Source: Alphaproteobacteria bacterium
GTDB lineage: Bacteria; Pseudomonadota; Alphaproteobacteria; UBA6184
Direction: 5' to 3'
Assembly (NCBI GenBank): GCA_030433125.1
Contig: JAUIKZ010000042.1
Coordinates: 1 to 9,632 of the forward strand
DNA: 9,632 bases
Part shown: one piece after another, positions 6,313-9,632 of the stretch
How positions within the stretch are numbered: position 1 is the first letter of the stretch
How the letters are laid out: each line of letters starts with the position of its first letter
Translations under genes and position numbers: made by a program
Notes under the pieces: generated by a model
Database searches by the model: none
What the model was told of the DNA's origin: nothing
Seen by the model: only the letters and a program-made list of their open reading frames with translations

Positions 6313-7354
6313 TAACGCTTATCCTAATTACATTGTTTGCTTTCTCTACTTTGTAGCCAAGGCGTTTGAGCGCGAAATAAAACTTCTCCGGGTGCGTTTT
6401 TATTTGAGCATGGTACAGGCGGCTATTGTTTTGAATAACCTGCAATTTAAACGTGCTGATATAGGGGGCGGTGGCCATTTGCTGATCAAACCGTGCCGCG
6501 TCTTTTAAGCTGGTCGATAAAAACTCAAGTTTTGTGTTCTCGCCAATGTCAGAGCTGCCGGTAACGAACATGGCCTTCCAAAATGTCTCCGCTTGTTCTT
6601 GCACTGTTTTTATAGTGAGCTGATTGGTGCTGGCATCATCTGTACGGGGGAGGGTGCGTGGAGGTTGTTCTTCCCACCAGGGGGCCGCCTCAACGTTTAC
6701 AATTGTGGTGTTCAATTCAATGTGCTGCGGGTAGGAAGTGTCTACTACCGCAATAATAACTTCATTCACATTATAGCGTTTGGCCACCTCCACAAGGCTG
6801 TCGTATCGGCCTTGATACAGTGCTTCCGCATCTAGAGATTGAATGTCTTCAAAGTCACCCATCGGTAATATCAGCTTAACAACGCTACGCTCTTGAACGG
6901 CTCGTTCGGTGAGGAAAAAGTTATCAGCACTAAAAATAGCTACGTCCGCATTATTTTTAATAATGGGTATAAGAAGGTAGGGCTTCGTGGGGGCAGGTAA
7001 TGCATTCACGCCGCGCAGCTTAAAAAAAGCATCCAACGCTTCCCCATCAAACACAATATTCATATTGCTTTTGTAACTGGTCGCCGTAGTTTTCTCAAAT
7101 TGATGCGAGAATGACTTTACAAGCCCGCGCACGTTATCAAGAGGTGTGCGGCTTAGGTCGTCCCAGGCGTCCTCGGGGGCCATGTTTTGGTAAAGCTGTG
7201 TAAAGGCTTTATTCATGGCCTTGTTAACAGCCAAATCTTTGGCGGTGACTGTGTTGCTAGAGGTAACTTCTACATACACATTGTTAATTTTAATGTCTTG
7301 AAACTCTGCACGTAATAAAACGAATAAGCTTAAAAAGCTAAACAAATAACGCAT
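6293..7354 (-). CDS. DUF2066-family secreted protein
   Basis: A 353-residue protein of unknown function. MRYLFSFLSLFVLLRA (1-16) is a signal peptide with likely cleavage after A16, placing the protein in the periplasm or cell envelope. The mature start (about 20-115: VYVEVTSSNTVTAKDLAVNK, then FEKTTATSYKSNMNIVFD) and the block LILPMGDFEDIQSLDAEALY (161-180) followed by RYNVNEVIIAVV (193-204) match the DUF2066 proteins that precede pgsA-like/PerM/hdaA genes in alphaproteobacteria. The frame is open upstream to an ATG at 7576, but those 74 residues overlap the pilin gene and lack signal-peptide character. The ATG at 7354 has AGGG just upstream and opens directly onto the signal peptide, so it is chosen. 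It is the first gene of the overlapping four-gene operon. Confidence 0.8.
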   Translation of the reverse strand: MRYLFSFLSLFVLLRAEFQDIKINNVYVEVTSSNTVTAKDLAVNKAMNKAFTQLYQNMAPEDAWDDLSRTPLDNVRGLVKSFSHQFEKTTATSYKSNMNIVFDGEALDAFFKLRGVNALPAPTKPYLLIPIIKNNADVAIFSADNFFLTERAVQERSVVKLILPMGDFEDIQSLDAEALYQGRYDSLVEVAKRYNVNEVIIAVVDTSYPQHIELNTTIVNVEAAPWWEEQPPRTLPRTDDASTNQLTIKTVQEQAETFWKAMFVTGSSDIGENTKLEFLSTSLKDAARFDQQMATAPYISTFKLQVIQNNSRLYHAQIKTHPEKFYFALKRLGYKVEKANNVIRISVNAPTAA

Positions 7355-7373
7355 AATGGCCCTGGTTTTTTGT

Positions 7374-7403
7374 ATTTTAAATAAATTAGACACAAATTGC
7401 GAA
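7374..7403 (-). promoter_or_regulatory. candidate promoter of the DUF2066-hdaA operon
   Basis: On the minus strand: -35 TTCGCA (7403-7398, 4 of 6), an 18-nt spacer, -10 TAAAAT (7379-7374, 5 of 6). The start site would be near 7367 with a leader of about 12 nt holding the CAGGG ribosome binding site. It follows directly after the candidate terminator at 7404-7438, which makes a fresh promoter here reasonable. Confidence 0.35.
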
Positions 7404-7438
7404 GGAAAAGTTAACCAAAAGTGCGCCTTTATGGTTAA
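7404..7438 (-). terminator. candidate terminator of the pilin genes
   Basis: On the minus strand TTAACCA pairs with TGGTTAA (7438-7432 with 7417-7411), and after one bulged base AAAG pairs with CTTT, closing a 5-nt loop. The hairpin is followed by CTTTTCC, a short U-rich tail. It lies 11 nt after the stop codon of the downstream pilin gene. The stem is AT-rich, so strength is uncertain. The same bases include TTAACCAT, a known CtrA half-site form, so a regulatory role is an alternative. Confidence 0.45.
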
Positions 7439-7448
7439 GCTCCAATAT

Positions 7449-8162
7449 TTAGTGGGTGGGGACATCGCATTTCTTCCCGCTTTCGGCAAACAGCGAATGC
7501 CGCGTTTCAAACATAAGGTGGTGCTGAAAATCTTTGTTGCTCTTGGCCTTTCTAAAGTTTTGGCTATCATCAGCATTCATGGCTTCTTTTGCATATCGCA
7601 CCGGCCGCCTAAACCCTTTGTGCATATCTGTAATGCTGCCCGACCCCAAAGCACCATGGTCTATCAGCACATAGGCGATGGGCTCTTGGCCATCCGTAAC
7701 GCTGTATCCACTATCATCCACAATTTTGGGCCCGTTCGTGTTTTCAAAATCACAATGGGAGATGTGTGTCGTGGTCAGGTGGGGGTTCACGGAATAAGTG
7801 TAGAGATGTCCATATGCGTTGTAGGCTTCCTCAATGGGTAAGCCTAGGGTCTTAAAGGGAAGATACCCCACGGCATCGCTCTGCACACAGCTTAGTTGCG
7901 TTTGGCCTTCAACGGTTTTGCTCGGTTTGGCAGGGCAGGGGAGCTTGCCGTGGTTAGCGTAATAGCTGTTTATTACTTTTTGCAGTTTGTTCATACGGAA
8001 AACATTTAGATTATCTTTGTATATGTGGTTCATATGTAAAAGCGTTTGATACACTGTAGACAGCACCATACCTATAACAATAATGGCCACAACCACCTCA
8101 ATAAGCCCAAACCCCTTTCGGCATTTTAGCTTAGCCGTAATTGACGCCGTGAACCGCTTCAT
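7449..8162 (-). CDS. type IV prepilin/pseudopilin-like protein, second of pair
   Basis: A 237-residue protein with a class III (prepilin) signal: a basic leader ending KLKCRKG (11-17), cleavage after G17, then FGLIEVVVAIIVIGMVLS with the required Glu at +5 (E22). The leader is processed and the mature N-terminus methylated by the prepilin peptidase, and the hydrophobic helix packs in the pilus or pseudopilus core. After the helix, SYYANHGKLPCPAKPS (67-81) and GYLPFKTLGLPIEEAYNAYGHLYTYSV (99-125) resemble minor pilin/pseudopilin proteins of alphaproteobacteria. Cysteines at 76, 92, 137 and 232 could form disulfides. ATG at 8162 (5 nt after the upstream stop) is preferred; an in-frame TTG at 8171 overlapping the upstream TGA would add three residues. 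Whether it serves a type IV pilus or a type II secretion system cannot be told. Confidence 0.82.
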   Translation of the reverse strand: MKRFTASITAKLKCRKGFGLIEVVVAIIVIGMVLSTVYQTLLHMNHIYKDNLNVFRMNKLQKVINSYYANHGKLPCPAKPSKTVEGQTQLSCVQSDAVGYLPFKTLGLPIEEAYNAYGHLYTYSVNPHLTTTHISHCDFENTNGPKIVDDSGYSVTDGQEPIAYVLIDHGALGSGSITDMHKGFRRPVRYAKEAMNADDSQNFRKAKSNKDFQHHLMFETRHSLFAESGKKCDVPTH

Positions 8163-8167
8163 TATTT

Positions 8168-8887
8168 TCAACTTTCTAGTTTGATGTAAATAACGCAGGC
8201 CGGTTCTTTATGTGACAGGTTATAACGCCCATTCACGAGGCATTTACCACTGGTGTTGCTGCCATCAAATGCCCGCACGCTCCCACCCTGCGGATTACCT
8301 GTATCCATGAGATGGTCAATTTGGCTGGCTTGCTCGGGCGTGAGGAGCGCTTGGCCTTCGCCTGTTTCTGTAGCCCCTGCTTGACTTAGTTGCAACCAGT
8401 GCCCCCACAAGCCATGCGGGTTATGGTGTAGTGTAAAGCTGCCGCCATAACTGCTTTCCGGCAGGCCTGCTTTGGGGCCTAAAGCGCCATTAACAGCCTC
8501 ACCCGAATCGGTATACAGCTCAGCCTTGTTTAGGTGAACCCAAAATTGCCCTGCCTCGCTATCAATCCTATACGGCGCGCCTTGCACTTGCCCATCGCCA
8601 TTACCGTTCTTACATGTGGGATCAATATTCGTTGCGGCCTCACTATAGTCGCCTGGCAGGGCGCGGTATTTATCCTTAAAGGCATCGACAGCCATTTGAA
8701 TATTTTTAACCTGAGACTGAAGATTATAGAGCTTGGCTTTATACAACAAACTCACCCCCTTAAGCGAGGCAGTAATGAGCAACCCGGCTATAATTAATAC
8801 AACCGAAATTTCAATGAGGGAAAAGCCTTTGCGGCATTTCAGCTTTTTCTTTATAAAAATGTAAGTACTTTCTTCCACGCTCTTCAT
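8168..8887 (-). CDS. type IV prepilin/pseudopilin-like protein, first of pair
   Basis: A 239-residue protein with a prepilin leader (1-21, ending KLKCRKG), cleavage after G21, then FSLIEISVVLIIAGLLITAS with Glu at +5 (E26). The region after the helix, MAVDAFKDKYRALPGDYSEAA (65-85), then CKNGNGDG (92-99) and GQFWVHLNKAELY (113-125), follows the pattern of PulG-like pilins in alphaproteobacteria. The NGNGDG stretch may bind calcium (inference). C92, C216 and C231 could form a C-terminal disulfide loop. It is the first gene of a two-gene unit with the next prepilin, with which it shares the identical KLKCRKGF cleavage segment, so the pair are probably duplicates. No Shine-Dalgarno sequence precedes the ATG at 8887; a GTG three codons later is an alternative start. 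Confidence 0.85.
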   Translation of the reverse strand: MKSVEESTYIFIKKKLKCRKGFSLIEISVVLIIAGLLITASLKGVSLLYKAKLYNLQSQVKNIQMAVDAFKDKYRALPGDYSEAATNIDPTCKNGNGDGQVQGAPYRIDSEAGQFWVHLNKAELYTDSGEAVNGALGPKAGLPESSYGGSFTLHHNPHGLWGHWLQLSQAGATETGEGQALLTPEQASQIDHLMDTGNPQGGSVRAFDGSNTSGKCLVNGRYNLSHKEPACVIYIKLES

Positions 8888-8896
8888 TTTTTTTGA

Positions 8897-8928
8897 AGTA
8901 TACCGTAAAGGGTTTAAGCGCCTATTAA
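8897..8928 (-). promoter_or_regulatory. candidate CtrA-activated promoter of the pilin genes
   Basis: On the minus strand a near-consensus -10, TATACT (8902-8897), is preceded by no recognisable -35. Instead a perfect TTAA-N7-TTAA box occupies 8928-8914, covering the place where the -35 would be. This is the layout of CtrA-activated promoters, and pilin genes are known CtrA targets in Caulobacter. Transcription would start about 3 nt before the ATG at 8887, giving a nearly leaderless message; this fits the missing ribosome binding site but is also a reason for caution. Confidence 0.45.
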
Positions 8929-9003
8929 TGAAGGGTTTTTAAGTTCAATAAAGATGGACGTTATATTTATCCATGACTGTGGCAGAAGCGGCCGGAATTC
9001 CAC

Positions 9004-9032
9004 TTTACATTTAACCTTTTATTAACTATACA
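9004..9032 (+). promoter_or_regulatory. candidate promoter of dnaG
   Basis: A -35 TTTACA (9004-9009, 5 of 6), a 17-nt spacer, and a -10 TATACA (9027-9032, 4 of 6). The start site would be near 9039, with a leader of about 12 nt. A G5 run (9039-9043) is a weak ribosome binding site eight bases before the GTG. Confidence 0.5.
9011..9026 (+). promoter_or_regulatory. CtrA-type box inside the dnaG promoter
   Basis: TTAA (9011-9014), seven bases, TTAAC (9022-9026): an exact match to the CtrA consensus TTAA-N7-TTAAC. It fills the spacer between -35 and -10, so bound protein would block RNA polymerase. This is the same layout as in front of zapE. That CtrA itself binds is inferred. Confidence 0.5.
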
Positions 9033-9051
9033 TGTATTGGGGGCTAATTAC

Positions 9052-9632
9052 GTGTATTTTCCAGACGATTTTATTGAAAATTTAAAGGATAAAATTCCTG
9101 TTTCACAGGTCGTAGGCCAAGTTGTGGCTTTAAAAGCAAAAGGCGCTGAACACCAAGGGTTATGCCCTTTCCACAATGAAAAAACCCCCTCCTTTACAGT
9201 TAATGATAGTAAAGCCTTTTATTATTGTTTTGGGTGTGGTGCCAAAGGAAACGCCATTAGCTTTTTAATGGAATATCGCAAGCTTAGTTTCGTTGAGGCA
9301 GTGCAAAAATTATGTGATGACTTTCACATTACCCCCCCTCCTCAGCCTAATCAGCAGGCAGCGTCTCATAAAAAACAGAAGCGTAACGAGCACCTTGAGG
9401 CCCTCACGGCTGCCACCAGCTATTTTCAGCAAGCGCTTGCCGACCCAAAAAACACACAACAGTTAAACTACTTCAAACAACGAGGCTTAAACGCTAAAAC
9501 CATAGCGGCGTTTCAGCTTGGCTACGCCCCCCACAAAGGCCTCATTAGCTACCTAGCGGCAAATCATGTTAGCCTCGATACAGCCATAGAGCTAGGTCTG
9601 ATCAAAAAGGGTGACAGTAACTATTATGACAC
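9052..9632 (+). CDS. dnaG: DNA primase, N-terminal part
   Basis: Primase makes the RNA primers for chromosome replication together with the replicative helicase. The visible 193 residues begin FPDDFIENLKDKIPVSQVVG (3-22). They contain the CHC2 zinc-ribbon with ligands C38, H41, C59 and C62 in GLCPFHNEKTPSFTV (36-50) and FYYCFGCGAKGNAISF (56-71). They continue into the start of the RNA polymerase domain (from about 112, FKQRGLNAKTIAAFQLGYAP at 141-160). The Toprim catalytic domain lies beyond the window. The GTG at 9052 fits the family N-terminus; an in-frame TTG five codons upstream is less likely. Frame is open to the window end. In many alphaproteobacteria rpoD follows dnaG, which cannot be checked here. 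Confidence 0.95.
   Translation, partial: MYFPDDFIENLKDKIPVSQVVGQVVALKAKGAEHQGLCPFHNEKTPSFTVNDSKAFYYCFGCGAKGNAISFLMEYRKLSFVEAVQKLCDDFHITPPPQPNQQAASHKKQKRNEHLEALTAATSYFQQALADPKNTQQLNYFKQRGLNAKTIAAFQLGYAPHKGLISYLAANHVSLDTAIELGLIKKGDSNYYD

Noticed and set aside
7356..7841. 161-residue plus-strand open frame opposite the pilin gene
   Set aside because: It is antisense to a gene with a clear prepilin signature, shows no domain character and no ribosome binding site.
8954..8974. Inverted repeat ATGGA-N11-TCCAT between the pilins and dnaG
   Set aside because: Five-base arms with an AT-rich spacer are common by chance, and the repeat is not placed on either promoter core.
8967..8975. TTATCCATG upstream of dnaG, resembling a DnaA box
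   Set aside because: It matches only the first seven of nine bases of TTATCCACA and stands alone. A single imperfect copy is not enough to call a DnaA site.

Overview
The window looks like a chromosomal segment of an alphaproteobacterium of moderate to low GC content. The order cannot be fixed from the sequence. The best evidence is the operon DUF2066 protein - CDP-alcohol phosphatidyltransferase - AI-2E/PerM permease - HdaA, an alphaproteobacterial arrangement, together with TTAA-N7-TTAA boxes (the CtrA recognition pattern of this class) in front of several genes. No mobile element, CRISPR array, tRNA or rRNA was seen.

Layout, left to right. A few N-terminal codons of an unidentified minus-strand gene lie at 1-46. 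An MFS transporter (+) runs 190-1440 and meets rpoN (sigma-54, -, 1437-2741) tail to tail, with the two stop codons sharing a TTAA. A divergent promoter region (2742-2926) serves rpoN and zapE (AFG1-like ATPase, +, 2927-3994). zapE converges on the end of a tightly overlapping minus-strand operon (7354 down to 4070): secreted DUF2066 protein, phosphatidyltransferase, PerM-like permease, hdaA. Successive genes in it overlap by 20, 17 and 20 nt. Upstream of it, also on the minus strand, are two type IV prepilin/pseudopilin-like genes (8887 down to 7449), with a probable terminator between them and the DUF2066 operon. A second divergent region (8888-9051) separates the pilins from dnaG (primase, +), which starts at 9052 and runs off the window.

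The most interesting pattern is regulatory. Perfect TTAA-N7-TTAA boxes occur upstream of the MFS gene (167-181), zapE (2868-2883), the pilins (8914-8928) and dnaG (9011-9026). In zapE and dnaG the box fills the spacer between a good -35 and the -10, which suggests repression. In the pilin promoter it sits where the -35 should be, next to a good -10, which is the layout of CtrA-activated promoters. This suggests that primase, a division ATPase, pili and possibly the transporter answer to a CtrA-type cell-cycle regulator, beside an operon encoding the replication-initiation regulator HdaA.

A second unusual signal is a textbook intrinsic-terminator structure (7-bp GC-rich stem, 5-nt loop, eight T) inside the MFS coding region at 490-516, in the sense orientation. 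Several starts are not ATG (rpoN, hdaA and dnaG use GTG). The DUF2066 reading frame should start at 7354 rather than at the longer upstream ATG.
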